This document shows positions 1 through 6,590 of a stretch of DNA of 24,225 nucleotides, one piece after another (within the stretch, counting starts at the first letter, position 1; each line of letters starts with the position of its first letter). Location: contig PLZT01000154.1 in NCBI GenBank assembly GCA_003152255.1, positions 1 to 24,225 of the forward strand, written 5' to 3'. The position numbers and the translations under genes were made by a program. Under the pieces are notes generated by a model. It was not told the DNA's origin. It did no database searches and saw only the letters and a program-made list of their open reading frames with translations. This DNA comes from Methylocystaceae bacterium. GTDB taxonomy: Bacteria > Pseudomonadota > Alphaproteobacteria > Rhizobiales > Beijerinckiaceae.

Positions 1-417
1 CGCAGCAATTCGTTCAGCGCCAGCGGCGCCAGCAGCTTGCCATAGGGCGGATCGAGAAAGGCGAGCGTGAAGGCTTCGCCGGGCGGCGCGAGGCCAAGCT
101 TCGTCGCGTCGCGGCGAAACACCCGCGTGACGCCGCCAAGCCCGAGCGCCTCGATATTTTCGCGCAGAAGCGCGCGCGCCTCGGCGCCGTCGTCGATGAA
201 CAGCGCGCGCGCGGCGCCGCGCGAAAGGGCCTCGATCCCGAGCGCGCCCGTGCCGGCGAAGAGATCGACGACGAGCGCGCCCTCGCACGCATTATCGAAA
301 GCATGCGCGAGAATGTCGAAGATCGACTCGCGCAGCCGGTCCGTGGTGGGGCGCACGCTTTGCGATTTTGGGCTCGCGAGGGAGCGCCCGCGCAGGGCGC
401 CGCCGACGATGCGCATG
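1..417 (-). CDS. rsmD: 16S rRNA (guanine(966)-N2)-methyltransferase RsmD, C-terminus cut by window edge
   Basis: RsmD methylates N2 of G966 in 16S rRNA using S-adenosylmethionine. Reading the minus strand from the ATG at 417-415 gives 139 open codons with no stop, so the last third of a protein usually near 185 residues lies outside the window. The N-terminus MRIVGGALRGR, the RPTTDRLRES segment (residues 22-31), SAM motif I DLFAGTGALGIEALSRGA (51-68) and the catalytic DPPY motif (122-125) are all typical of RsmD. The start lies two bases after the stop of the pseudouridine synthase gene upstream, so the two are probably co-transcribed and translationally coupled; both modify rRNA. The identification is firm; only the missing end is uncertain. 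Confidence 0.93.
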
Positions 418-419
418 GT

Positions 420-1958
420 TTAGCGCGGACCGCGCGGGCCGCTTGGTCCGCTGCTTCTAGGCGGCTTGCCAGAGCCGCTGGGACCGCGAGGCTTTCCGCC
501 GGAGCCGCCGGGTTTGCGCGGTCCATCGAATTTTTTGCCGCCATCGCCGCGCGGCGGTCTCCCGCTTGCGTCGCGCGAGGGTCTCGCGCTTTCGCCGCGA
601 GGCGGTCTTGGGCCGCCGGCCTGTTCCTTGCCGCGCGGAGGCCTAGCGCCCTTGAAGTCGCCGCCCTCGCGCGGCGCGAAGCCGCGGGCGCGCGGCGCCT
701 TCGCTCTTTCGTCGCCCTCCGCGCCGTCGCGCCGCAGCTTGTCGAAGCGGCGGGCGTTGCGACTGTCGGCCACGGGCGTCGCCCCCTTGACGATGACGCG
801 CTCCACGGCCACGGCGCGGCCCTTGCGGTCGGCGGTGATCGCGCGCTCGATCCGCGCGCGCGGGCCTTTTTCGGCGATCTCCTCGCGTTGCTTGCGCAGC
901 GCCGACACATGCTTGCGCGGTCGGTTTTGCGCCTGCTCGCGCCTTTCCTGCTGCTCCTTGGCGGAAGGCGCCTCCCGCACCGAGGCCGCGAAATCGACAT
1001 TCGCGAGCTCGGCCAGTCCCTTGCCCAACTGGTCGCGCAGCACTTTCAGCTTCACCTCCTCGACCGCGCCCTCGGCGATGTCGCCAAGCTGGAACGGCCC
1101 GAAGGAGATGCGGATGAGGCGAGTCACGTCCAGCCGCAGATGCTCCAGCACGCGCTTGATCTCGCGGTTCTTGCCTTCGGTCAGGGTCATCGAGATCCAG
1201 GCGTTGGCGCCTTGCACGCGATCGAGGCGCGCCTCGATCGGCGCATAATTCACGCCCTCCACCGTGACGCCCTTCGCGAGCGTGTCCAGCATCGCCTGAT
1301 CGACCTCGCCATGCGCGCGCACGCGGTAGCGCCGCGTCCAACCGGTCGCCGGCAATTCGAGCACGCGCGCCAATCCGCCGTCGTTGGTCAGCAGCAGCAG
1401 ACCTTCCGTATTAATGTCGAGTCGTCCGACGCTGACGACGCGCGGCAGATCGGGATGATGTCGCTCGATATGAGCGAACACCGTCTCGCGCTCTTCTGGA
1501 TCCCTGGCGCTGGTGACGAGGCCGGCCGGCTTGTGGAACAGAAACAGCCGCGTGCGCTCGCGTTCCGCCAGCGGCGCGCTGTCCACGGTGATTGCATCGC
1601 CCTCGCGCACGTTGAAGGCGGGGCTCGCGAGCACGCGCCCGTTGACGGCGACGCGACCCTCCGCGATCCATTGCTCGGCGTCGCGCCGAGAACAGGCGCC
1701 GGCCCGCGCCATCGCCTTGGCGACGCGCTCGCCCTCGAAGGCCTTTTCGCCCGACTCAACTGGGGCGGCCCGCTTGGGCTTGGCGGCCCGCAGTTTGTCG
1801 GCGGCGGGCCTTTCGAAATGCGGCTTGTTTTCGCGCGGCGTCTTGTTGGGCTCGTCACGACCGTGTGTTGGCGCGGGGGCGTCGCCGGTTCGTCGGCGCA
1901 TCGGCCGCTCGCCGCCCTTCACGGGCGGGCGGGGCCGTCTTGGTTTTTCATCGCTCAT
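420..1958 (-). CDS. RsuA/RluB-family rRNA pseudouridine synthase with long basic disordered tail
   Basis: The 512-residue product isomerises a uridine in rRNA to pseudouridine. By family it is closest in layout to RluB (23S rRNA U2605), though RluE/RluF/RsuA cannot be excluded by eye. An S4 RNA-binding domain lies at about 76-112 (ERVAKAMARAGACSRRDAE). The synthase domain covers about 135-310, with the catalytic motif GRLDINTEGLLLLTNDGG (178-195; Asp181 is the expected catalytic Asp) and the later NREIKRVLEHL segment. About 70 residues before S4 and about 190 after the catalytic domain are rich in Arg, Lys, Gly and Pro, including three RPPRG units (439-443, 451-455, 467-471). The ATG at 1958 (MSDEKPRR) is preferred; an upstream in-frame ATG would add 27 unlikely residues. 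It is followed two bases later by rsmD and is divergent from tadA. Confidence 0.92.
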   Translation of the reverse strand: MSDEKPRRPRPPVKGGERPMRRRTGDAPAPTHGRDEPNKTPRENKPHFERPAADKLRAAKPKRAAPVESGEKAFEGERVAKAMARAGACSRRDAEQWIAEGRVAVNGRVLASPAFNVREGDAITVDSAPLAERERTRLFLFHKPAGLVTSARDPEERETVFAHIERHHPDLPRVVSVGRLDINTEGLLLLTNDGGLARVLELPATGWTRRYRVRAHGEVDQAMLDTLAKGVTVEGVNYAPIEARLDRVQGANAWISMTLTEGKNREIKRVLEHLRLDVTRLIRISFGPFQLGDIAEGAVEEVKLKVLRDQLGKGLAELANVDFAASVREAPSAKEQQERREQAQNRPRKHVSALRKQREEIAEKGPRARIERAITADRKGRAVAVERVIVKGATPVADSRNARRFDKLRRDGAEGDERAKAPRARGFAPREGGDFKGARPPRGKEQAGGPRPPRGESARPSRDASGRPPRGDGGKKFDGPRKPGGSGGKPRGPSGSGKPPRSSGPSGPRGPR

Positions 1959-2065
1959 GCGCTTTGATAGCAGGCAAAGCACCGCGAATGAAATAAGAGA
2001 AGCGCGCCCTCGCGATTTTTGATCGCCAGGCCGCTTCATGGCGTCGAACCAAGCAACGGAAGCCG

Positions 2066-2524
2066 ATGCATAGAGATCCCATAAGCGCGGATCCCCTAAC
2101 CGCCGCCTTCGACGCCGCCCGGCAAGCCGCTGGAGCCGGCGAGGTTCCGGTCGGCGCGAGCGTGGCGCGGGCGGGGCGAATCGTCGCGGTCGCCGGCAAC
2201 CGCGTGCTGCGCGATCACGATCCGACCGCTCACGCCGAAATTCTGGCGATTCGCGCCGCGTGCAAGGAACTCGGACAAGAACGACTCGTCGATTGCGACC
2301 TCTACGTCACGCTGGAGCCTTGCGCCATGTGCGCAGGGGCGATCTCGCTGGCGCGCATTCGCCGATTATATTTCGGAGCGGAAGACGTAAAGGGGGGCGG
2401 CGTGGAACACGGCCCGCGCTTCTTCTCGCAGCCGACCTGCCACCATGCGCCGGATGTCTACGGGGGGCTGCGCGAGAGCGAAGCCGCGCGGCTGTTGCGG
2501 GATTTCTTCTTGGCGCGACGTTAG
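2066..2524 (+). CDS. tadA: tRNA adenosine(34) deaminase TadA
   Basis: TadA deaminates the wobble adenosine of tRNA-Arg(ACG) to inosine. The 152-residue protein has the usual length and the zinc-dependent deaminase signature: HAE at 56-58 (His56 zinc ligand, Glu58 proton shuttle) and PCAMC at 85-89 (Cys86 and Cys89 zinc ligands). EVPVGA near residue 26, the GAISLARIRRLYFGAEDVKGG segment and the C-terminal RDFF are also family-typical. The ATG at 2066 follows a GGAAG ribosome-binding site. The gene is divergent from the pseudouridine synthase, an arrangement I recall as common in Rhizobiales. Its stop codon overlaps the left end of a palindromic repeat that may also end transcription. Confidence 0.95.
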   Translation: MHRDPISADPLTAAFDAARQAAGAGEVPVGASVARAGRIVAVAGNRVLRDHDPTAHAEILAIRAACKELGQERLVDCDLYVTLEPCAMCAGAISLARIRRLYFGAEDVKGGGVEHGPRFFSQPTCHHAPDVYGGLRESEAARLLRDFFLARR

Positions 2525-2571
2525 AGCAAGCTCCGAAAAAGTTGATAGACTTTTTCGATAAGAGCTTGCTC
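2524..2571. repeat. long imperfect palindrome just after tadA (possible terminator)
   Basis: GAGCAAGCTC (2524-2533) pairs perfectly with GAGCTTGCTC (2562-2571), and inside it CGAAAAAGT (2534-2542) pairs with ACTTTTTCG (2549-2557) around a TGATAG loop. ATAA (2558-2561) is the only bulge. The hairpin starts on the tadA stop codon and could stop transcription, although no T-tract follows. Its shape resembles interspersed intergenic repeats of Methylocystis-like genomes; that resemblance is from memory. Confidence 0.75.
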
Positions 2572-2586
2572 CAACATTTTGATTTT

Positions 2587-2636
2587 GAGCGATTTCTTAT
2601 CGTTCGAACGATTCCGTTCGAACGGAAAGCGCTCTA
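2587..2636. repeat. second palindromic unit with two adjacent TTCGAA palindromes
   Basis: The unit runs from GAGCG to GCGCTCT. It contains two adjacent perfect palindromes, CGTTCGAACG (2601-2610) and CCGTTCGAACGG (2614-2625). Together with the hairpin at 2524-2571 it forms one compound element filling the space after tadA. It carries no ORF and looks like a non-autonomous, interspersed repeat. Confidence 0.7.
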
Positions 2637-2706
2637 GGCGAATTCCCGGGCTGCGCGCGCACCCGCCGACTTAATTACACCGGCGCCGCGGCGGTGAAAA
2701 GCCTCG

Positions 2707-2723
2707 TTGCTTGACTAAAGCAA
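2707..2723. repeat. small hairpin upstream of the Flp pilin gene
   Basis: TTGCTT (2707-2712) and AAGCAA (2718-2723) form a 6-bp stem around GACTA. It lies in the AT-richer stretch before the pilin gene; its role is unknown and it may be chance. Confidence 0.35.
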
Positions 2724-2760
2724 AGTAACGACCTGCTCCAACAGTCTAGAACACAAATGT

Positions 2761-2787
2761 CAACATGTAATTGTCGTAAACATGTTG
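2761..2787. promoter_or_regulatory. operator-like inverted repeat upstream of the Flp pilin gene
   Basis: CAACATGT (2761-2768) and ACATGTTG (2780-2787) are perfect inverted half-sites separated by 11 bases, so their centres are 19 bases (nearly two helical turns) apart, as expected for a dimeric regulator. The site is about 70 bases upstream of the pilin start in an unusually AT-rich stretch. I cannot name the regulator. Confidence 0.5.
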
Positions 2788-2855
2788 TGTCGATCCAATT
2801 AACGATTTTTGCATTTCCGGCTGCTACCACTTTCCGGCGAATGAAGGGGGGCGTC

Positions 2856-3023
2856 ATGCGACGGATGTGGTTGAACTTTTGCCGGGACGAGAGCGGCGCG
2901 ACCGTCCTGGAATACGCATGGATCGCTTCGCTGATTTCGATCGCGGCGATCGCGGCCTTCGATCTCATCGAAACGAAAATGGAAAGTTGGTACTGGGCGG
3001 CCGCCGGCAACATTAGCAGCTGA
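2856..3023 (+). CDS. Flp/Fap-family type IVb pilin
   Basis: This 55-residue protein is a class III prepilin of the Flp type, subunit of Tad adhesive pili. A short basic leader ends in DESG, the prepilin peptidase site is predicted between Gly14 and Ala15, and the mature part begins ATVLEYAWIASLISIAAIAAF. That places the conserved Glu at +5 (Glu19) and Tyr at +6 (Tyr20) at the head of the single hydrophobic helix. The start at 2856 has an AAGGGGGG ribosome-binding site; an in-frame ATG at 2841 would only lengthen the leader. No tad/cpa assembly genes are in the window, so this is an orphan pilin copy. It is convergent with the DUF937 gene, with two bases between the stops. Confidence 0.88.
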   Translation: MRRMWLNFCRDESGATVLEYAWIASLISIAAIAAFDLIETKMESWYWAAAGNISS

Positions 3024-3025
3024 AC

Positions 3026-3805
3026 TCAGCCTTTTGGGAACACCTTGTCGAGCACGTCCTGCAGCTCGGCGTTTTGGCCCGGACTCGCGGAGATCGCGCC
3101 GCCAGGATTCAAGGATTTCTTGATTTGCTCGAGCGCCGCCTGCAATGTCGCGGGATCGAGACCGCCAGGCAAGCTTGTTTGACCCGCTCCGCCGGGCGCC
3201 GCCGGAGCTCCGCCGCCGAGCAGCGCGCCAAGCAGCGCGCCAAGCAGTCCTCCAAGACCCCCGCCGCTCTGCCGCGCCTGCCCGGAAGGGGCGGAAGGGG
3301 CGGTCGTCGCGCCGCCGAGTTGACCGAGAATCGAGCCCAGGCCGCCGCCGCGCGCGATTTGTTCGAGTATCGAGCCAAGCCCCTGATTATTGAAGGACTT
3401 AGAAAGCCCTCCAAGCACGACCGAGGCGAGCACGGGCAGCGTGCGCGCCAAAATGTCGGGGCGAAGACCAGCGTCGCGCGCGGCGATTTGCGCCACCTGA
3501 CCGGCGGCGGAGCCAGATCCAAACAGTTGCGCTATCGCGCCCTGGCCCAGTTCGCGCGCTTCTTCACCATGCGCGACGGCGGGGTCGTCAAAGGCCGCGA
3601 GATGGGTGGGGTGGACCACGCCCGCGACAATATGCTCGAGCACGGCGGGGTTGGTCGCGGCGTTACGCAGGCCGAGCGCCAAAGCCGGAGTCAGCGCCTC
3701 GACGGCGGTTCGGGTCTGCTCGGTCGAGAGCCCGAGGCTCCGCGCGAGATTTTCGATCAGCTGGCCGCCCTGGGCGGACGAAAGAATCTCGGTGACATCA
3801 GACAT
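3026..3805 (-). CDS. DUF937 family protein
   Basis: The 259-residue product begins MSDVTEILSSAQGGQLIENLARSLGLS and matches the DUF937 pattern: an N-terminal helical region of about 150 residues with repeated small-residue motifs (ALTPALALGLRNAA, LPVLASVVLGGLSK). A glycine/leucine/alanine-rich low-complexity stretch (GGGLGGLLGALLGALLGGG, about residues 175-200) and a short C-terminal helix follow. No signal peptide or clear membrane segment is seen. The family has no settled function. The start has a GGAGGG ribosome-binding site at good spacing. The gene stands alone, convergent with the pilin gene. Confidence 0.85.
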   Translation of the reverse strand: MSDVTEILSSAQGGQLIENLARSLGLSTEQTRTAVEALTPALALGLRNAATNPAVLEHIVAGVVHPTHLAAFDDPAVAHGEEARELGQGAIAQLFGSGSAAGQVAQIAARDAGLRPDILARTLPVLASVVLGGLSKSFNNQGLGSILEQIARGGGLGSILGQLGGATTAPSAPSGQARQSGGGLGGLLGALLGALLGGGAPAAPGGAGQTSLPGGLDPATLQAALEQIKKSLNPGGAISASPGQNAELQDVLDKVFPKG

Positions 3806-4003
3806 CGGTCCCTCCGCTCAGGCTAAGGCATGATCGCCTGCCCTATTATTGGTTGCTCCCACCTTAACCGAAAGCCAGCCAAACCGCGAGACCCTTTCCG
3901 CGTGCGTTTTTCTAAGCTGACGGCGAGGTTTTTCGTCCATTGTTACAAATCGGACGCGCGGCGCTTCCATTTCCCGCTATATTGACTATTGTATAAGGAG
4001 TTT

Positions 4004-4081
4004 GTGCATCGCACCATGAATCTGGCGGCGGCGGTGGCAGTCAAACGCGAAGCCATCCGTGGAGAAGCGTCAAATGGATAG
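4004..4081 (+). CDS. possible 25-codon leader ORF overlapping the phaZ start
   Basis: A GTG at 4004, three bases after AAGGAG (3995-4000), opens a 25-codon frame (an ATG at 4016 is in frame) that ends at TAG 4079-4081, overlapping the phaZ ATG at 4074. The encoded peptide is Ala-rich and unremarkable. The only support is the ribosome-binding site and the stop/start overlap, which would allow translational coupling. It may be chance; the short spacing before GTG is not ideal. Confidence 0.25.
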   Translation: MHRTMNLAAAVAVKREAIRGEASNG

Positions 4082-5348
4082 GATTTCCTATCAGATATAC
4101 GAGATGCTGCATCTGGCGTTCGCTCCGGCGCGCGCGCTGACGGACGCCACCTTGCAGCTCCTCAAGAGTCCCTTCCACCCATTCGCCAACACGACGCTCG
4201 CCCGCAATCTTTCGGCCTCGGCCGAACTTTTCGAGCGCATGACGCGCCGCTACGGCAAGCCGATCTTCGGCCTTCATACGACCTCGATCGGCGGGGAAGA
4301 CATCCCAATTTCCGAGGAATATGTCTGGACGCGCCCGTTCTGCAAACTACTGCGCTTCAAGCGGGAGTTTTCCGGTGTTGCGCCGCAGCAATCCAAGCTG
4401 CTCATTGTCGCGCCGATGTCCGGCCATTATGCGACGCTGTTGCGCGGCACGGTGGAAGCCTTCCTGCCTAGCCACGACGTCTACGTCACCGACTGGACCG
4501 ACGCGCGCGCCGTGCCAATGTCCGACGGGCATTTCGATCTCGACGACTATATTGACTATCTCATCGAGATCATGACCCATCTGTCCAAGCTGAACGATGG
4601 CGCGCCGCTCCATACCTTGGGCGTGTGCCAGGCGTCTGTCCCGCTCATCTGCGCCATCGCCTCGATGGAGGCCAAGGACGATCCGCACACGCCGGAATCG
4701 ATGGTGTTGATGGGCGGCCCGATCGACCCGCGGGTAAATCCGACGATGGTCAATCGCCTCGCGCAGCAGCGCGGCATCGGCTGGTTCAAGCAGCACTGCA
4801 TCCACACCGTGCCCTTTCCCAATCCGGGCATGGGACGCAAGGTCTATCCCGGCTTTTTGCAGTTGTCGGGCTTCATGGCCATGAACATCGAACGCCACGT
4901 CTCCGCGCATTTCGAGATGTTCAACCATCTCGTGGAAGGGGACGGCGACAGCGCCGAAAAGCACCGCGACTTCTACGACGAATATCTCGCGGTGATGGAC
5001 CTGACGGCGGAGTTCTATCTCCAAACCGTGGAAGAAGTGTTCGTCAAGCACGCGATTCCGCTGGGGCTGTACCGTCACCGCGGCGTGATGATCGACCTCC
5101 ACGCGATCCGTCGGACGGCGATCTTCACGGTGGAGGGTGAAAAGGACGATATTTCGGGAGTGGGCCAGACGTATGCGGCGCAGGAGTTGTGCGCCAAGAT
5201 TCCCGCGGAGCGGCGCCTGCATTATGTCCAGGAAGGCGTCGGCCATTACGGCGTCTTCAACGGCTCGCGCTTCCGCCAGGAGATCGCGCCGCGCATCCGC
5301 GATTTCTTCGGCGCGATGGAGAAGACTCAGGCGGTCGCCGCTGAATGA
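4074..5348 (+). CDS. phaZ: intracellular polyhydroxyalkanoate (PHB) depolymerase
   Basis: PhaZ hydrolyses or thiolyses stored poly-3-hydroxybutyrate granules to release carbon. The 424-residue protein has the usual length of the intracellular family and an alpha/beta-hydrolase core. The lipase-box-like element has Cys in place of Ser, GVCQASVP (183-190; Cys185 nucleophile), as in Ralstonia-type PhaZ. The likely acid is in EGEKDD (354-359) and the base is His391 in GVGHYGVF. The N-terminus MDRISYQIYEMLHLAFAPAR is also typical. The ATG at 4074 is chosen because GGAG at 4061-4064 is well spaced; a GTG at 4059 lacks this. No other PHA gene is adjacent. The downstream gene is convergent. Confidence 0.93.
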   Translation: MDRISYQIYEMLHLAFAPARALTDATLQLLKSPFHPFANTTLARNLSASAELFERMTRRYGKPIFGLHTTSIGGEDIPISEEYVWTRPFCKLLRFKREFSGVAPQQSKLLIVAPMSGHYATLLRGTVEAFLPSHDVYVTDWTDARAVPMSDGHFDLDDYIDYLIEIMTHLSKLNDGAPLHTLGVCQASVPLICAIASMEAKDDPHTPESMVLMGGPIDPRVNPTMVNRLAQQRGIGWFKQHCIHTVPFPNPGMGRKVYPGFLQLSGFMAMNIERHVSAHFEMFNHLVEGDGDSAEKHRDFYDEYLAVMDLTAEFYLQTVEEVFVKHAIPLGLYRHRGVMIDLHAIRRTAIFTVEGEKDDISGVGQTYAAQELCAKIPAERRLHYVQEGVGHYGVFNGSRFRQEIAPRIRDFFGAMEKTQAVAAE

Positions 5349-5389
5349 GCGGCCGCGCCTTCCGCCAAGGCGGCGGGAGCGGGCCTAGG

Positions 5390-6433
5390 TCACAGCACGG
5401 GCGTCGCGCCGGCGGCCAGGTTTTCCCGCGCCAGGGCGACAAGCTGACGCGAGAACGCTTCGTCCCGCAGCCAGCCGTCGACGCGCGGATGGGAAATTTG
5501 ACTGGGCCGCGCGCGCTTATAGACCTCGTAGCAGCCTGACAAATATTGCGGCAGCGTCAAAAACTCCCCGACGCCGTCGGAAATATGGAAATTGCCGCGC
5601 TTGAACAAATAACCGCCGCGAACCCCGAACAATTCCGCGATCTCCGGATAGACCGGGAAAATCTCGGCGCGGGAAAGATCGTCGGTGGCGTAGTCGTCGA
5701 AATTCTCGTTGCGAACGGCAAGCCCCGTCTTGACGAACAGCCGCCGCGCGATGTCGGCGAGCACGTAGGATTTGGGATGCACGATCGAATACATGATCAC
5801 GCCGCGCCGCGACCAGTTCATGAGGTCGGGGGACAGATCGAGGTCATATCGCTTCGCATTGTCCAGAAATTCTCGCGCCGCGGCGTTCCAGACATCGAAA
5901 TAGCCGACCGCTTCGAACACGTCGCGGTTGAACAGCGCATTGGCCTCCTCGAGCGAGAGGCCGACTCGGAACGAAAACGCCGCCAGCGCCGAATGATAGG
6001 GCCGCAACGGGCCGGCCAGCGCCTTGTTGCCCTGGGCGGCGTCGAGAAGATAGACGAGATCGGGTTGAAAAGCCGCGAAACTGATGGTCGGAAACGGCGT
6101 GACGTTGTTCAAGCGTTGAAACAATTCCCGCGAATCGCCGCCCCTGACGATATTGGCGGGAAAATCCTGCGAAAACACGTAATCGTAGGTCGCGAGCGTC
6201 CTCGCGAGCAGCCCGATGTTCGCGTGCGATTTGGCGACGGCGGAATAATGATCGACCCGCGCGGTGGGGTCGAGCAGTTTCATCGCATAGGCGACGCCGT
6301 AACTCTGGCAATTGCCGATAACCGCGACGCGCGGACCGTTCGCGGTCCGCCGCCCGCCGAGCCCCGCGAGGCGCGGCGCGAGGAGAGCGGCGCCCCAGGT
6401 CCGTATTATCTGTTTGTCGATCTGCGAAATCAT
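5390..6433 (-). CDS. WcbI-domain protein (polysaccharide biosynthesis, putative acyltransferase)
   Basis: The 347-residue protein carries the WcbI signature RVAVIGNCQSYGVA (35-48, GNCQS at 40-44). WcbI-type proteins are found in capsule loci; Burkholderia WcbI is implicated in acetylation of a capsular heptose, and the fold is related to SGNH-type esterases. Other visible segments are the SQDFPAN region (about 89-95) and SIVHPKSYVLADIARRLF, whose His-Pro may belong to the active site. No signal peptide is evident, so it is probably cytoplasmic. It is divergent from a GSCFA gene across 157 bases, and both fit glycan modification. The start has no strong ribosome-binding site. Substrate is unknown. 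Confidence 0.8.
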   Translation of the reverse strand: MISQIDKQIIRTWGAALLAPRLAGLGGRRTANGPRVAVIGNCQSYGVAYAMKLLDPTARVDHYSAVAKSHANIGLLARTLATYDYVFSQDFPANIVRGGDSRELFQRLNNVTPFPTISFAAFQPDLVYLLDAAQGNKALAGPLRPYHSALAAFSFRVGLSLEEANALFNRDVFEAVGYFDVWNAAAREFLDNAKRYDLDLSPDLMNWSRRGVIMYSIVHPKSYVLADIARRLFVKTGLAVRNENFDDYATDDLSRAEIFPVYPEIAELFGVRGGYLFKRGNFHISDGVGEFLTLPQYLSGCYEVYKRARPSQISHPRVDGWLRDEAFSRQLVALARENLAAGATPVL

Positions 6434-6547
6434 GCGTGCGAGGCGCCGTGAGCGCGCCGGCGCGCGAGGGCCCCGAAATCGGGACGGCGCCGACGGATGA
6501 CAAGCGGCCGGGCGGAGTTTATGTTCCCGGCACGATCAAGGACAACG

Positions 6548-6567
6548 CCAAACAAAAGATTGTTTGG
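6548..6567. promoter_or_regulatory. perfect 8-bp inverted repeat before the GSCFA gene
   Basis: CCAAACAA (6548-6555) and TTGTTTGG (6560-6567) form a perfect stem around AAGA. It ends nine bases before the GAGGAG ribosome-binding site (6577-6582) of the GSCFA gene. It could be an operator in the divergent intergenic region or a leader hairpin. It also contains an alternative in-frame TTG (6564). Confidence 0.45.
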
Positions 6568-6590
6568 ACCGTCCCAGAGGAGATCGACCA

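Noticed and set aside
303..1967. 554-codon plus-strand open frame covering the rRNA-modification genes
   Set aside because: It is antisense to clear family members (rsmD and the pseudouridine synthase), has Arg/Ala-rich composition and no recognisable domain. It is a product of high-GC codon bias.
3977..3989. 13-base word CTATATTGACTAT upstream of phaZ, also present at 4547-4559 inside phaZ
   Set aside because: One copy is ordinary coding sequence; two copies of a 13-mer are not enough to call a repeat or operator.
5356..5372. CGCCTT/AAGGCG stem-loop between phaZ and the WcbI gene as a shared terminator
   Set aside because: Only six pairs with no T-tract in either direction.
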